Shown: one piece after another, positions 34,536 through 44,641 of the stretch
How the letters are laid out: the number at the start of each line of letters is the position of its first letter
Position numbering within the stretch: the stretch's first letter is position 1
Assembly (NCBI GenBank): GCA_020161335.1
Contig: JAIUOJ010000004.1
Span: 1 to 64,000, forward strand
DNA from: Pseudomonadota bacterium
Lineage (GTDB): Bacteria; Pseudomonadota; Gammaproteobacteria; Xanthomonadales; Xanthomonadaceae
DNA length: 64,000 bases
Direction: 5' to 3'
Translations under genes and position numbers: made by a program
Notes under the pieces: model-generated
What the model was told of the DNA's origin: nothing
The model's database searches: none
What the model saw: the letters and a program-made list of their open reading frames with translations, nothing else

Positions 34536-37393
34536 GACCATCCCCGACCCATCCGCTGCGCTGGCTGGCGCTCCCGCTGGCTGCGGCCCTCGCCGCGTGC
34601 GCGGCCTCATCGGCAAGTCCTTGGCAACAGGAAGGCGACAGCGTGACCGTGCGCCCGACGGCCGAGGGCGCCGCGCCGGTCCGCCTGCAGGTGGTCGCCG
34701 ACAACATCATCCGCGTGACCGCGTCGCCCGACGGCAGCTTCGCGCGTTCGCCCAGCCTGATGCGCGTGAAAGACACCGGTACCGCGCCGAAATTCGAGGT
34801 GGCCGAGGCCAACGGCAAGGTGCGCGTCAGCGCACCGGGGGTGACGGCCGAGGTCTCGGTGGGCGATGGACATGTCGCGTTCTTCGACGCCGCGGGCAAG
34901 CCGCTGGTGTCAGAGGTGGCCGGGGGCCGCACGTTCACGCCTGCAAAGTTCGAGGGCAAGGACTATTTCAGCATCCGCCAGCGCTTCGAATCGCCGGACG
35001 ACGAGGCCTTCTACGGCACCGGCCTGCATCAGCAGGGCTGGATGAACCTCAAGGGCCGCGACGTCGAGCTGCTCCAGCACAACATCGACAACGCGATCCC
35101 GTTCCTGGTCTCGAACCGCCACTACGGCATCCTCTGGGACAACAACGCGATCACCCGCTACGGCGACCCGCGCGGGCTGCGCCCGATCGGCGAATCGCTG
35201 GTGCTGTTCGACAAGGACGGCAAGGAAGGCGGCCTGACCGCGACCTACGCGATCGACGGCGATGTGAAGCTGGTGCGCGACGAGCGCGAGGTCAACTACC
35301 AGTACATCGCCAACCTGGAGAATTTCCCGGAGGCCGGCAAGAACATGGCCGCGGGCGGGCGCAGCACGGTGACCTTGGAGGGCGAGGTCGCGGCCAGGAC
35401 CGATGGCCGCCACACCTTCTCGCTGTACAACAGCGAGTACGCCAAGCTCTACATCGACGACAAGCTGGTCGTCGACCGCTGGCGCCAGAACTGGAACCCG
35501 TGGCACCACGAGTTCGCGCTGGACCTCAAGGCCGGCCAGCGCCACAAGCTGCGCCTGGAATGGGACCGCATCGAGCCTGCCTACATCGCGCTGCTTGCAC
35601 GCGATCCGCTGCCGGCCGCCGAGGCGAAGGACTTGTCGATCTGGTCCGAGGCCGCGCAGACGATCGACTACTACGTCGTGGCCGGCGCCAATGCCGATGC
35701 CGTGATCGCAGGCTATCGCACGCTCACCGGCAAGGCGGTGATGCTGCCGAAGTGGGCGTACGGCTTCTGGCAGAGCCGGGAACGTTACAAGACCCAGCAG
35801 GAACTCACCGACGTCGTGGATGAGTACCGTCGTCGCGGCCTGCCGCTGGACAACATCGTGCTCGACTGGTCGTACTGGCCGCAGGACGCATGGGGCTCGC
35901 ACGACTTCGACAAGGTGCACTTCCCCGATCCCGACGGCATGGTCAAGCACGTCCACGACCAGCACGCGCAGATCATGATCTCGGTGTGGCCGAAGTTCTA
36001 CCCGACCACCGACAACTACAAGGAACTCGACGCCAAGGGCCACATGTACAAGCGCAACGTCGAGGTCGGCGAGCGCGACTGGATCGGCGAGGGCTACCTC
36101 AGCTCGTTCTACGACCCGTACTCGAAGGAAGCGCAGGACATCTTCTGGCGCCAGGTCAACGAGAAGCTCAACAGCAAGGGCTTCGACGCCTGGTGGCTGG
36201 ACGCGTCCGAGCCGGACCTGCACAGCAACCTCGACATCGGCGAGCGCAAGGCACGCACCACGCCAACCGCGCTGGGTTCTTCGGTCGAGTACTTCAACTC
36301 GTACCCGCTGGCGCACTCGGAAGGCGTGTATCGCGGCTCGCGCGAAGTCGACCCGGACAAGCGCGTGTTCATCCTCAGCCGCGCGGCATTCGCGGGACAG
36401 CAGCGCGCCGCGGCCGCGTTCTGGAGCGGCGACATCGTGCCGCGATGGGAGGACTTCCGCGAGCAGATTTCCGGCCTGGTCAACGCATCGATGGCCGGCG
36501 TGCCCAACGTCAGCTTCGATATCGGCGGCTTCTCGCCGGAGCGTCGCTACGAGACCCAGGACCCGGCGCACCTGGCGGAATGGCGCGAGCTCAACCTGCG
36601 CTGGTTCCAGCACGGCGCCTTCGTGCCGATCTTCCGCCTGCATGGGCAGTATCCGTTCCGCGAGATCTGGAACATCGCGCCGGAAGGATCGCCGCATTAC
36701 GACAGCTTCGTGCACTACCTCAAGCTGCGCTACACGCTGCTGCCGTACATCTACACGCTGGCGGGCGATACCTGGCAGAAGGACGGCACCATCCTGCGCA
36801 CGCTGGCGATGGACTTCCCCGACGATCCGAAGGTACGCGACATCGCCGACCAGTACCTGTTCGGGCCGGCGTTCCTGGTTGCCCCGGTGACCTCGTTCAA
36901 GGCCACCCGCCGCGAGGTGTACCTGCCGGCAGGGGCGTCGTGGATCAACTTCGATACCGGCGAGCGCGTCGAGGGCGGCCAGTCGGTCACCGTCGATGCG
37001 CCGCTGGCGCGGATCCCGGTGTTCGTGCGCGCGGGCTCGATCGTGCCGCGCGGCGTGGTCCAGCAGTACGTGGATGAAAAGCGCGACGCACCGCTCACCA
37101 TCGAGGTCTACACCGGCGCCGATGGCGCGTTCTCGCTGTACGAGGACGATGGTCGCAACTACGGTTACGAGCGCGGCGAGTCGGCGCGCATCCCGCTGGC
37201 ATGGAACGAGGCGAAGGGCGAGCTGACGATCGGCGCGCGCGAAGGCGCGTACCCGGGCATGGTCGCCACGCGCGAGGTGCGCGTGCGCTTCGTCAACGGA
37301 CCGCGTGGCGACAACGGCACGCTGGAACCGGCGGCCGACGCGACCGTCACCTACGACGGCACCGCGCAGGTCGTGGCGCGCCCCGCCGGCTGA
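34532..37393 (+). CDS. GH31 alpha-xylosidase with PA14 insert, probable lipoprotein
   Basis: 953 residues. The signal ALPLAAALAAC has a lipobox (LAAC, Cys about 23), so it is probably outer-membrane anchored facing the periplasm. After the N-terminal beta domain a PA14 domain is inserted at about 255-360 (TLEGEVAARTDGRHTFSLYN, LYIDDKLVVDRWRQNW), as in the Cellvibrio xyloglucan alpha-xylosidase. The barrel has LDNIVLDWSYWPQDAWG, nucleophile Asp557 in AWWLDASEPD and acid/base Asp634 in FWSGDIVPRWE. It removes the xylosyl branch at the non-reducing end of xyloglucan oligosaccharides. ATGA overlap with the galactosidase gene upstream; GH95 follows after 19 nt. Confidence 0.94.
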   Translation: MRPSPTHPLRWLALPLAAALAACAASSASPWQQEGDSVTVRPTAEGAAPVRLQVVADNIIRVTASPDGSFARSPSLMRVKDTGTAPKFEVAEANGKVRVSAPGVTAEVSVGDGHVAFFDAAGKPLVSEVAGGRTFTPAKFEGKDYFSIRQRFESPDDEAFYGTGLHQQGWMNLKGRDVELLQHNIDNAIPFLVSNRHYGILWDNNAITRYGDPRGLRPIGESLVLFDKDGKEGGLTATYAIDGDVKLVRDEREVNYQYIANLENFPEAGKNMAAGGRSTVTLEGEVAARTDGRHTFSLYNSEYAKLYIDDKLVVDRWRQNWNPWHHEFALDLKAGQRHKLRLEWDRIEPAYIALLARDPLPAAEAKDLSIWSEAAQTIDYYVVAGANADAVIAGYRTLTGKAVMLPKWAYGFWQSRERYKTQQELTDVVDEYRRRGLPLDNIVLDWSYWPQDAWGSHDFDKVHFPDPDGMVKHVHDQHAQIMISVWPKFYPTTDNYKELDAKGHMYKRNVEVGERDWIGEGYLSSFYDPYSKEAQDIFWRQVNEKLNSKGFDAWWLDASEPDLHSNLDIGERKARTTPTALGSSVEYFNSYPLAHSEGVYRGSREVDPDKRVFILSRAAFAGQQRAAAAFWSGDIVPRWEDFREQISGLVNASMAGVPNVSFDIGGFSPERRYETQDPAHLAEWRELNLRWFQHGAFVPIFRLHGQYPFREIWNIAPEGSPHYDSFVHYLKLRYTLLPYIYTLAGDTWQKDGTILRTLAMDFPDDPKVRDIADQYLFGPAFLVAPVTSFKATRREVYLPAGASWINFDTGERVEGGQSVTVDAPLARIPVFVRAGSIVPRGVVQQYVDEKRDAPLTIEVYTGADGAFSLYEDDGRNYGYERGESARIPLAWNEAKGELTIGAREGAYPGMVATREVRVRFVNGPRGDNGTLEPAADATVTYDGTAQVVARPAG

Positions 37394-37412
37394 CGCCTCC
37401 GGAGACGCGAAC

Positions 37413-39845
37413 ATGCCGTTCGATCCGCGCCGCCGCGAGGCACTGAAGGCCGCCGCGCTCGCGGCGCTGGCCGGCGGCGCGGGCACCGTGGGGCTGGGCA
37501 TCGGCCCCGCGCAGGCGCGCGCGGGGGCGGCATCGGCGTCGACATCGACGGCTGCGGCCACCGGTGTCGTCGATGCGCCAGGCTGGGAGGCGCTGCGGCT
37601 GTGGTATCCGCGCCCGGCCACGCAGTGGGTCGAGGCCTTGCCGTTGGGCAACGGTCGCCTCGGTGCGATGGTGTGGGGCGGCGGCAAGCACGAGCGCATC
37701 CAGCTCAACGAGGACACGCTGTACGCCGGCGGTCCCTACGACCCGACGCCGCCCGATGCGCTGGAAGCATTGCCGGAGGTGCGGCGCCTGCTGTTCGCAC
37801 GCAGACACGCCGAGGCCGAGGCGTTGGCCAACGCGCGCATGCTCGGTACGCCGCACAAGCAGATGCCCTACCAGCCGCTGGGCGACCTGGTGCTGGATTT
37901 CTTCGAGATCTCCGAGACCAACGGCTATCGTCGCGAGCTTGATCTCGACCGCGCGCTGGCCTCGTCCACGTTCGAGGCGCGCGGCCTGCAGCACCTGCGC
38001 GAGGTGTTCGTCTCGCCCGTGGACCAGTGCATCGCGGTACGGCTCGCCTGCGACAAGCCGGGACGCATCTCGCTGCGCATCGCCCTCGACAGCGACCAGC
38101 CGTCCGCCGCGCTTGCGGCCGATGGCGAGGCCGGCCTGGTGCTGCGCGGGCGCAACATGGCCGCGCACGGCATCGATGGCCAGCTGCGTTTCGCGCTGCG
38201 CCTGCGCGTGCTGCCGACCGGTGGGGCGCTGCGCCACCATGGCGGCCACGTCGAAGTGCGCGATGCCGACGAGGTGACGGTGCTGCTCACCGCGGCCACC
38301 AGTTTCAGGCGTTTCGACGACGTCTCCGGTGATCCTGAAGCGATCACCGGCGCGCAGCTCGATCGGGCGTCGGCGCGCGGCTGGCAGGCGATGCTGGACG
38401 ACCATGTCGACGCGCATCGCGCCCTGTTCCGGCGGGTGTCGATCGATCTCGGCGGCAGTCCTGCCGACGTCACGCAGCTGCCGACCGACGCCCGCGTCGA
38501 GCGCTTCGCCAATGCCAACGACCCTGCGCTGGCCGCGCTCTACCACCAGTTCGGGCGCTACCTGCTGATCGCCAGCTCGCGTGCCGGCACCCAACCGGCC
38601 AACCTGCAGGGCGTCTGGAACGACCTGCTGTTCCCGCCGTGGGAAAGCAAGTACACGATCAACATCAACACCGAGATGAACTACTGGCCCGCGGAGTCCA
38701 CCGCGCTAGCCGAGTGCGTCGAACCGCTGGAGCGGATGATCTTCGAGCTCGCCGAGCGCGGGCGCGAGACCGCGCGCAAGATGTATGGCGCGCCGGGCTG
38801 GGTCGTGCACCACAACACCGACCTGTGGCGGGCCACCGCCCCGATCGACGGCGCGCAATGGGGCCTGTGGCCGATGGGTGGCGCCTGGCTGCTGCAGCAC
38901 CTGTGGGACCGCTGGGACTACGGCCGCGACCCCGGCTACCTGCGCAGGATCTATCCGCTGTTCAGGGGTGCCGCGGAGTTCTTCGTGGCCACCCTGGTCG
39001 AGGATCCGGACACCGGTGCGATGGTGACGGCGCCGTCGATCTCGCCGGAGAACGTGCATCCGCATGGCGCCGCGCTGTGCGCCGGCCCGGCCATGGATGC
39101 GCAACTGCTGCGCGACCTGTTCGCGCAGTGCATCACGGCGGCGGCCCTGCTGGGCGTCGATGCCGATGTCGCGGACACGCTCGCCGCGCTGCGCGAGCGC
39201 CTGCCGCCGCATCGTGTCGGCCGCGCCGGGCAGCTGCAGGAATGGCAGGAGGACTGGGACATGGACGCGCCCGAACGCCATCATCGCCATGTCTCGCACC
39301 TGTATGCGCTGCATCCGTCGAGCCAGATCAACCTGCGCGACACGCCGGCGCTGGCCGTCGCGGCGAGGCGCTCGCTGGAGATCCGCGGCGACGACGCCAC
39401 CGGCTGGGGCATCGGCTGGCGCCTGAACCTGTGGGCGCGGCTGGGCGACGGCGATCATGCGATGCAGATACTGCGCATGCTGCTCAGCCCGTCGCGGACC
39501 TATCCGAACCTGTTCGATGCGCACCCGCCGTTCCAGATCGACGGCAACTTCGGCGGCACCGCGGGCATCACCGAGATGCTGGTGCAGAGCTGGGGCGGCG
39601 CGATCTTCCTGCTGCCGGCGCTGCCGCGGGACTGGCCGACGGGCACGCTGCGCGGCGTGCGCGTGCGCAACGCCGCCGGGATCGACCTGTCGTGGCGCGA
39701 CGGCGCGCTGCACCAGGCGACGCTGCGCAGCGACCGGGGCGGGGACTACGGCGTCGTGGTCGCCGGGGAGACGCTCGCGCTGTCGCTGGCCGCAGGCGAA
39801 TCGGCGACACTCGTACTGCGCGGGGGCCGCCTGGCGCGGGCCTGA
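37413..39845 (+). CDS. GH95 alpha-L-fucosidase, Tat-type signal
   Basis: 810 residues. The N-terminus MPFDPRRREALKAAALAALA has a twin-arginine pattern followed by a long hydrophobic and Ala-rich stretch ending AQARAG, so export by Tat is likely. The catalytic (alpha/alpha)6 domain carries the family residues: KYTININTEMNYWPAES (about 414-428), Glu546 in PSISPENVHPHG, and Asp710 in PFQIDGNFGGTAGI. GH95 enzymes are inverting alpha-1,2-L-fucosidases, with some acting on alpha-L-galactose; both sugars can cap xyloglucan side chains. It should act before the galactosidase. The gene lies between GH31 and the symporter on the same strand. Confidence 0.94.
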   Translation: MPFDPRRREALKAAALAALAGGAGTVGLGIGPAQARAGAASASTSTAAATGVVDAPGWEALRLWYPRPATQWVEALPLGNGRLGAMVWGGGKHERIQLNEDTLYAGGPYDPTPPDALEALPEVRRLLFARRHAEAEALANARMLGTPHKQMPYQPLGDLVLDFFEISETNGYRRELDLDRALASSTFEARGLQHLREVFVSPVDQCIAVRLACDKPGRISLRIALDSDQPSAALAADGEAGLVLRGRNMAAHGIDGQLRFALRLRVLPTGGALRHHGGHVEVRDADEVTVLLTAATSFRRFDDVSGDPEAITGAQLDRASARGWQAMLDDHVDAHRALFRRVSIDLGGSPADVTQLPTDARVERFANANDPALAALYHQFGRYLLIASSRAGTQPANLQGVWNDLLFPPWESKYTININTEMNYWPAESTALAECVEPLERMIFELAERGRETARKMYGAPGWVVHHNTDLWRATAPIDGAQWGLWPMGGAWLLQHLWDRWDYGRDPGYLRRIYPLFRGAAEFFVATLVEDPDTGAMVTAPSISPENVHPHGAALCAGPAMDAQLLRDLFAQCITAAALLGVDADVADTLAALRERLPPHRVGRAGQLQEWQEDWDMDAPERHHRHVSHLYALHPSSQINLRDTPALAVAARRSLEIRGDDATGWGIGWRLNLWARLGDGDHAMQILRMLLSPSRTYPNLFDAHPPFQIDGNFGGTAGITEMLVQSWGGAIFLLPALPRDWPTGTLRGVRVRNAAGIDLSWRDGALHQATLRSDRGGDYGVVVAGETLALSLAAGESATLVLRGGRLARA

Positions 39846-39895
39846 ATACACGGATCAACCAACGCGGGGCGTCACTGCACTCCTCGGGAGGGAGC

Positions 39896-41458
39896 ATGCA
39901 ACTGTCGGGACTGGATGTGGGCATCGTGCTGGCGTATCTCGCCGGCGTGTTCGTGCTGGCGCAGTGGGTGTCGCGCGAGAAGGCGGGCCACAGCAAGGAT
40001 GCGAAGGACTACTTCCTCGCATCGAAGTCATTGCCGTGGTGGGCGATCGGCGCCTCGCTGATTGCGGCCAACATCTCCGCCGAACAGATCATCGGCATGT
40101 CCGGTTCCGGTTACGCCATCGGCCTGGCCATCGCGTCCTACGAGTGGATGGCGGCGGCGACCCTGCTGATCGTCGGCAAGTGGTTCCTGCCGGTGTTCCT
40201 GCGCAACGGCATCTACACCATGCCGCAGTTCCTGGAGCAGCGCTACGGCAGCCGCATCCGCACGGTGATGGCGGTGTTCTGGCTGGGCCTGTACGTGTTC
40301 GTCAACATCACCTCGATCCTGTGGCTGGGCGCGATCGCGGTGTCGCAGGTGACCGGCATGGACCAGATGACCGCGGTGGTGCTGATCGGCGTGTTTGCGC
40401 TGGCCTACCAGCTCTACGGCGGGCTGAAGGCGGTGGCGCTGACCGACATCGTGCAGGTGACCCTGCTGGTGCTCGGCGGCCTGCTGGTGGCGGGGCTTAC
40501 GCTCAACCAACTGGGCGAAGGCCGCGGGATCATCGCGGGTTTCCACCGCCTGTGGGCGGAGCATCCCGGCCACTTCGAGATGATCCTCGACAAGGACAAC
40601 CCGTTCTACAAGGACCTGCCCGGCATCAGCGTACTGATCGGTGGCATGTGGATCATGAATGTCAGCTACTGGGGCTTCAACCAGTACATCATCCAGCGCG
40701 CGCTTGCCGCGAAGGACATCCACGAGGCGCAGAAGGGCGTGCTGTTCGCCGCGTTCCTGAAGCTGCTGATGCCGGTGATCGTGGTCCTGCCGGGCATTGC
40801 CGCGGTGATGCTGGCACCGGACCTGTCGCGACCGGACGAAGCCTACCCGACGATGATGCGGCTGTTGCCCACGGGCATCCTCGGCCTGGTGTTCGCGGCG
40901 CTGGTCGCGGCGATCGTCGCCTCGCTGGCATCGAAGATCAATTCGGTGGCGACCATCTTCACCCTCGACTTCTATGCCAAGCGCAAGTCGGCGCCCGACC
41001 AGCGGCAGCTGGTACGCGTGGGCCGCATCGCGGCGGCCGTCGCGGTGCTGCTGGGCATCCTCACCGCAAAGCCGCTGCTGGGCAGCTTCGACCAGGCCTT
41101 CCAGTACATCCAGGAATATACCGGCTTCTTCACCCCGGGCATCGTGGTGATCTTCGTGCTCGGCCTGTTCTGGAAGCGCGCAAACGAGGCCGGCGCGCTG
41201 GCGGCGGCGATCGGCTCGTTCGTGCTGTCGATCGTGCTCAAGCTGGCGTGGCCGACGCTGCCGTTCATCGATCGCGTCGGCCTGGTGTTCCTGCTGGCGC
41301 TGGCGCTGGCCGTCGGCGTGTCGCTGGCGACGAAACACGACCCGGGCAAGGACATCATCCGCACCGACGACGTCGACTATCGCACCAGCGGCGCGTTCAA
41401 TGCCGGCGCGATCGCAGTGCTGGCGATCCTCGCCGCGCTGTACACGCTGTTCTGGTGA
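39896..41458 (+). CDS. Sodium/solute symporter, probable sugar importer (SSS family)
   Basis: 520 residues with about 14 membrane helices, starting GLDVGIVLAYLAGVFVLAQW. SSS family features are KDYFLASKSLPWWAIGASLI, SAEQIIGMSGSGYAIGLAIA and the central GGLKAVALTDIVQVTLLVLG, with the sodium-site region near ASKINSVATIFTLDFYAKRK. This is the SGLT-like sugar group. The start has GGGAGGGAG, as in the receptor genes. It closes the xyloglucan locus and would bring monosaccharides (galactose, xylose, glucose or fucose) freed in the periplasm into the cell. The exact sugar is unknown. Confidence 0.92.
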   Translation: MQLSGLDVGIVLAYLAGVFVLAQWVSREKAGHSKDAKDYFLASKSLPWWAIGASLIAANISAEQIIGMSGSGYAIGLAIASYEWMAAATLLIVGKWFLPVFLRNGIYTMPQFLEQRYGSRIRTVMAVFWLGLYVFVNITSILWLGAIAVSQVTGMDQMTAVVLIGVFALAYQLYGGLKAVALTDIVQVTLLVLGGLLVAGLTLNQLGEGRGIIAGFHRLWAEHPGHFEMILDKDNPFYKDLPGISVLIGGMWIMNVSYWGFNQYIIQRALAAKDIHEAQKGVLFAAFLKLLMPVIVVLPGIAAVMLAPDLSRPDEAYPTMMRLLPTGILGLVFAALVAAIVASLASKINSVATIFTLDFYAKRKSAPDQRQLVRVGRIAAAVAVLLGILTAKPLLGSFDQAFQYIQEYTGFFTPGIVVIFVLGLFWKRANEAGALAAAIGSFVLSIVLKLAWPTLPFIDRVGLVFLLALALAVGVSLATKHDPGKDIIRTDDVDYRTSGAFNAGAIAVLAILAALYTLFW

Positions 41459-41521
41459 TCGTGCGCACGGGCCGATGATGGTCGCTCACGGCGGCGGCGA
41501 GCCGCCCACGGCACTGGGCCA

Positions 41522-42256
41522 TTACGCGCTGTCAGGGGTGTCGCGACGGCCGAAAAGCGCGGTGCCGACGCGGACCGTGGTCGCGCCCTCGGCGATGGCA
41601 AGCTCGAAGTCGCCGGACATGCCCATCGAAAGCTCGTCCATGGCCACTCCGTCCGGGGCATCCTGGCGCAGCCGGTCGCGCAGTTCGCGCAGGCGCACGA
41701 AGCAGGGACGCACGCGCGCGTCGTCGTCGGAGAGAAGCGCCAGCGTCATCAGTCCGCGCACGCGCAGCGACGCAAAGGCCGGCAACTGCTTCACGAACGC
41801 GGGCACGTCGCCCGGCGGCAGACCGAACTTGCTGGCCTCGCCGGAGGTGTTGACCTGCACCAGCACGTCGAGCGCGCGTCCCTGCTGCTGCAGCTGCGCA
41901 TCCAGCGCCGCGGCCACGCGCAGGCTATCGAGTGCCTGGAATTCGCTGGCGAAGCGGGCCGCGTACTTCGCCTTGTTGGTCTGCAGGTGGCCGATCAGGA
42001 CCCAGCGCAGGTCGTGCAGGTCGGACATTGCCTGCCATTTCCCCAGCGCTTCCTGCACCTTGTTCTCGCCCAGTGCGTGCAGGCCGATGGCGTGGGCCGC
42101 ACGCAACCGCGCTTCGTCCACGGTCTTGCTCACCGGCAGCAGGCGCACCTGCGCGGGATCGCGCCCCGCGGCGCGGCAGGCGGTGTCGATGCGCGCTCGG
42201 ATCGCGTCGAGGTTGCCGCGCAGTTCCGCCAGGGCGGCGGGATCGGGCGCGCTCAT
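41522..42256 (-). CDS. yggS: YggS family pyridoxal phosphate homeostasis protein
   Basis: 244-residue PLP-binding single-domain TIM-barrel protein (PLPBP/YBL036C family), involved in cofactor and amino-acid homeostasis rather than a defined reaction. Signatures: [19 protein letters not shown] (Lys that forms the PLP aldimine), [51 protein letters not shown] and VGTALFGRR. It is encoded after hemF, its ATG overlapping the hemF stop (ATGA), so the two are translationally coupled. Confidence 0.95.
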   Translation of the reverse strand: MSAPDPAALAELRGNLDAIRARIDTACRAAGRDPAQVRLLPVSKTVDEARLRAAHAIGLHALGENKVQEALGKWQAMSDLHDLRWVLIGHLQTNKAKYAARFASEFQALDSLRVAAALDAQLQQQGRALDVLVQVNTSGEASKFGLPPGDVPAFVKQLPAFASLRVRGLMTLALLSDDDARVRPCFVRLRELRDRLRQDAPDGVAMDELSMGMSGDFELAIAEGATTVRVGTALFGRRDTPDSA

Positions 42257-43194
42257 GGCGCGGACGTGACTTCGCCCAGCCAGTCGCGCGGGCGCAGGTA
42301 GTCGGCCAGCCGTGCCTCGTCGCTGCCGGGTTCCGGCGTGAAGCCGTACTCCCAGCGCGCGAGTGGCGGCAGGCTCATCAGGATCGATTCGGCACGGCCA
42401 CCGCTTTGCAGGCCGAAGTGGGTGCCGCGGTCGTAGACCAGGTTGAACTCGACGTAGCGGCCGCGGCGGTAGAGCTGGAACGCGCGCTCGCGCTCGCCGT
42501 GCGGCGTGTCCTTGCGGCGCGCGACGATCGGCAGGTACGCGTCGAGGAAGCCGTCGCCGACCGCGCGCAGGTAGGCGAAGTCGCGTTCGCCGTCCTCGTG
42601 CAGGTCGTCGAAGAACAGGCCGCCGATGCCGCGCGTCTCGTTGCGGTGCTTGAGGAAGAAGTACTCGTCGCACCAGCGCTTGTGCGCCTCGTAGCGCGCC
42701 TGCCCGCCGAACGGTTCGCACAGCGTTCGCGCGACGCGATGCCAGTGGCGCACGTCCTCGTCGAAGGGATAGAACGGCGTCAGGTCGAAGCCGCCGCCGA
42801 ACCAGCCGGCCACCGTTTCGCCGTCGCGCTGTGCGCGGAAATGGCGCACGTTGGCATGCGTGGTCGGCAGGTAGGGATTGCGCGGGTGGAACACCAGCGA
42901 CACGCCGACCGCGCGCCATGATGCGCCGGCCAGTTCGGGCCGTGCGGCGGTCGCCGAGGGCGGCAAGGTATCGCCGGAGACATCGGAGAAACCGATGCCG
43001 GCCTGCTCGAACACCGCGCCGTCGCGCAGGATGCGCGTGCGCCCGCCGCCGCGCAGCGCGCCGGCGCCAGCCGGATCACGCGTCCAGGCATCCTCGATGA
43101 AGCGCGCGCCGCCGTCGGCGGCCTCGATCGCACTGCAGATGCGGTCCTGCAGGCCGGTGAGGTAGTCGCGGATCGTGGGGAAGCGGTCGTCCAT
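42253..43194 (-). CDS. hemF: Oxygen-dependent coproporphyrinogen III oxidase
   Basis: 313-residue cytoplasmic homodimeric enzyme, decarboxylating coproporphyrinogen III to protoporphyrinogen IX in haem synthesis with O2. Family signatures: [80 protein letters not shown] and [18 protein letters not shown]. Length matches E. coli HemF (299). It is the first gene of a two-gene unit with yggS. The 182-nt divergent gap towards the dioxygenase-like gene is slightly AT-richer but has no clear promoter. Confidence 0.97.
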   Translation of the reverse strand: MDDRFPTIRDYLTGLQDRICSAIEAADGGARFIEDAWTRDPAGAGALRGGGRTRILRDGAVFEQAGIGFSDVSGDTLPPSATAARPELAGASWRAVGVSLVFHPRNPYLPTTHANVRHFRAQRDGETVAGWFGGGFDLTPFYPFDEDVRHWHRVARTLCEPFGGQARYEAHKRWCDEYFFLKHRNETRGIGGLFFDDLHEDGERDFAYLRAVGDGFLDAYLPIVARRKDTPHGERERAFQLYRRGRYVEFNLVYDRGTHFGLQSGGRAESILMSLPPLARWEYGFTPEPGSDEARLADYLRPRDWLGEVTSAP

Positions 43195-43376
43195 CGGGCG
43201 GCCTGGCGCTGGCGGGCCGCCATTGTATGCGGTGCGGGCGCGGTGATGCGGCGCCACACGACGCGGGCATTCCATCGTTGGCACGCCGGTGTTGCAGGCA
43301 TGCCGTCGTCGATTAACCCGTCGATAACGCGATGACGGGCAAGTTGTCTTCCACGCCCGGGGATACAGGAGGACGC

Positions 43377-43967
43377 ATGGCCGCTTCCACGCTTGCCGCG
43401 ACGCGGCGCATCTCGTTCCCGCTGCTGGACGATGTCGTCGTGCTCGCCGATGCCGCGATGAAGGCCGGCCGGCCGCAGCGCATCGTGCCGCAGCTGGTGG
43501 CCAACCTGCAGGGCCTGCTGGGCAACGTCGGCGCACTGCCGGCGGAGCTGTTGCGACCGCATGGCAGGACGCTGGCGCGGCGCGAGCTGTACCGCTCGCC
43601 GGCGTTCGATTACCGCATCATCGCGATCACCTGGGGCGTCGGCCAGTCCAGTCCGATCCACGACCATGCCGACACCTGGGGCATCGAGGCGGTGCTGCAC
43701 GGCGAGCTGGAGGTGGTCGACTTCCGCAGCGTGCGCGAGTACGAAGCCTTGAGCGAGCTGGTGCCCAGCGGCCAGCATCGCCTGCGCGCCGGCGAGGTGA
43801 TCGGCCTGCTGCCGCCGCACGACCTGCACGCCTGCCGCAACGTGGGCACGCGCGGCCCGGCGGTGTCGCTGCACGTGTATGGCCGCCACCTCGAGGAGGT
43901 GCGCAGCTACGTGCACCTGGACGGTCGCCTGTATCGCCAGGAGCGGGTGCGGCTGAAGAGTACCTGA
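43377..43967 (+). CDS. Cysteine dioxygenase type I-like cupin
   Basis: 196-residue cupin. The iron-binding His residues are in [21 protein letters not shown] (HxH motif) and [12 protein letters not shown]; the overall length and layout fit bacterial cysteine dioxygenase/3-mercaptopropionate dioxygenase relatives. These oxidise thiols to sulfinates with O2. The Cys of the Cys-Tyr crosslink found in mammalian enzymes is not present before the HxH motif, where the sequence has Gly-Val-Gly, as in many bacterial members. The ATG at 43377 is favoured by AGGAGG 6 nt upstream. It is a single gene; substrate not readable. Confidence 0.82.
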   Translation: MAASTLAATRRISFPLLDDVVVLADAAMKAGRPQRIVPQLVANLQGLLGNVGALPAELLRPHGRTLARRELYRSPAFDYRIIAITWGVGQSSPIHDHADTWGIEAVLHGELEVVDFRSVREYEALSELVPSGQHRLRAGEVIGLLPPHDLHACRNVGTRGPAVSLHVYGRHLEEVRSYVHLDGRLYRQERVRLKST

Positions 43968-44112
43968 GGGTCCTGCCATCCGCGTCACGCGATGCCGCGG
44001 GTGTTTCGAGCGAAGGGGGAGGTGCGGTCCAGGCGGTCAGCCGATCGAGCGGCTTGCTTGCCTGGTCAAGAAGGGAAGCAGATCCCTCACTGCGTTCGGG
44101 ATGACAGTGAGC

Positions 44113-44153
44113 CAGTCGAACAGTGGGGCGGCGAGTCAGTCGAACAGTGGGGC
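44113..44153. repeat. Two 17-bp direct repeats
   Basis: CAGTCGAACAGTGGGGC at 44113-44129 and again at 44137-44153, 24-nt period, in the 190-nt convergent gap after the dioxygenase-like gene. The rest of that gap holds no gene that I can see. Confidence 0.5.
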
Positions 44154-44158
44154 CGTGG

Positions 44159-44641
44159 CTATGCCGCGGTCGGTCGCCGGTGCGCGTCCAGCCGCGCCTG
44201 CATGCGCCCGGCCAGCGCCGCGGCCTTCAGGCCGTAGGTATCCGGCAGCGCGGCCTGGAAGCCGGACAGGTTGCGGTTGATGCCGCGCAGGCGATCGCTG
44301 CCGCGGTAGCCGTCGACGAAATCGAAGCCGACCATCGTGTTCAGGCCGATGCGCATCGTGCCGAAGCGCGCGACGTCGGCCCAGCGCACGCGGCTGCGGC
44401 GGAACAGCGAGCGGATCTCGAAGCCGTCGTCGTCGACCAGCAGCCGGCTCGCACCGGGCAGCAGGTTGAGCACGCCGACCGCGCCGCACAGGCCGAAGAA
44501 CACGATGCCGCTCCAGGCCACCAGCGGGTGCGTGCCCATGATGACCACGCCCATCCACACGAAGCCCGCCGACAGCGCGACCATCACCAGCCACTTCAGC
44601 GGCGAAGGGCGCAACACCTCGCCGCCGCCAGCGAGGCTCAC
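44159..44641 (-). CDS. STM3941-like small membrane protein
   Basis: 160 residues. A GTG start at 44641 overlaps the stop of the peptidase gene (GTGA). Two membrane helices, about 15-35 (PLKWLVMVALSAGFVWMGVV) and 40-60 (PLVAWSGIVFFGLCGAVGVL), are followed by a soluble PH-like part with LLVDDDGFEIRSLFRRSRVR and WADVARFG. This pattern matches the uncharacterised STM3941 family; no biochemical role is known to me. Translational coupling to the S9 peptidase suggests co-expression, not necessarily common function. Confidence 0.72.
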   Translation of the reverse strand: MSLAGGGEVLRPSPLKWLVMVALSAGFVWMGVVIMGTHPLVAWSGIVFFGLCGAVGVLNLLPGASRLLVDDDGFEIRSLFRRSRVRWADVARFGTMRIGLNTMVGFDFVDGYRGSDRLRGINRNLSGFQAALPDTYGLKAAALAGRMQARLDAHRRPTAA

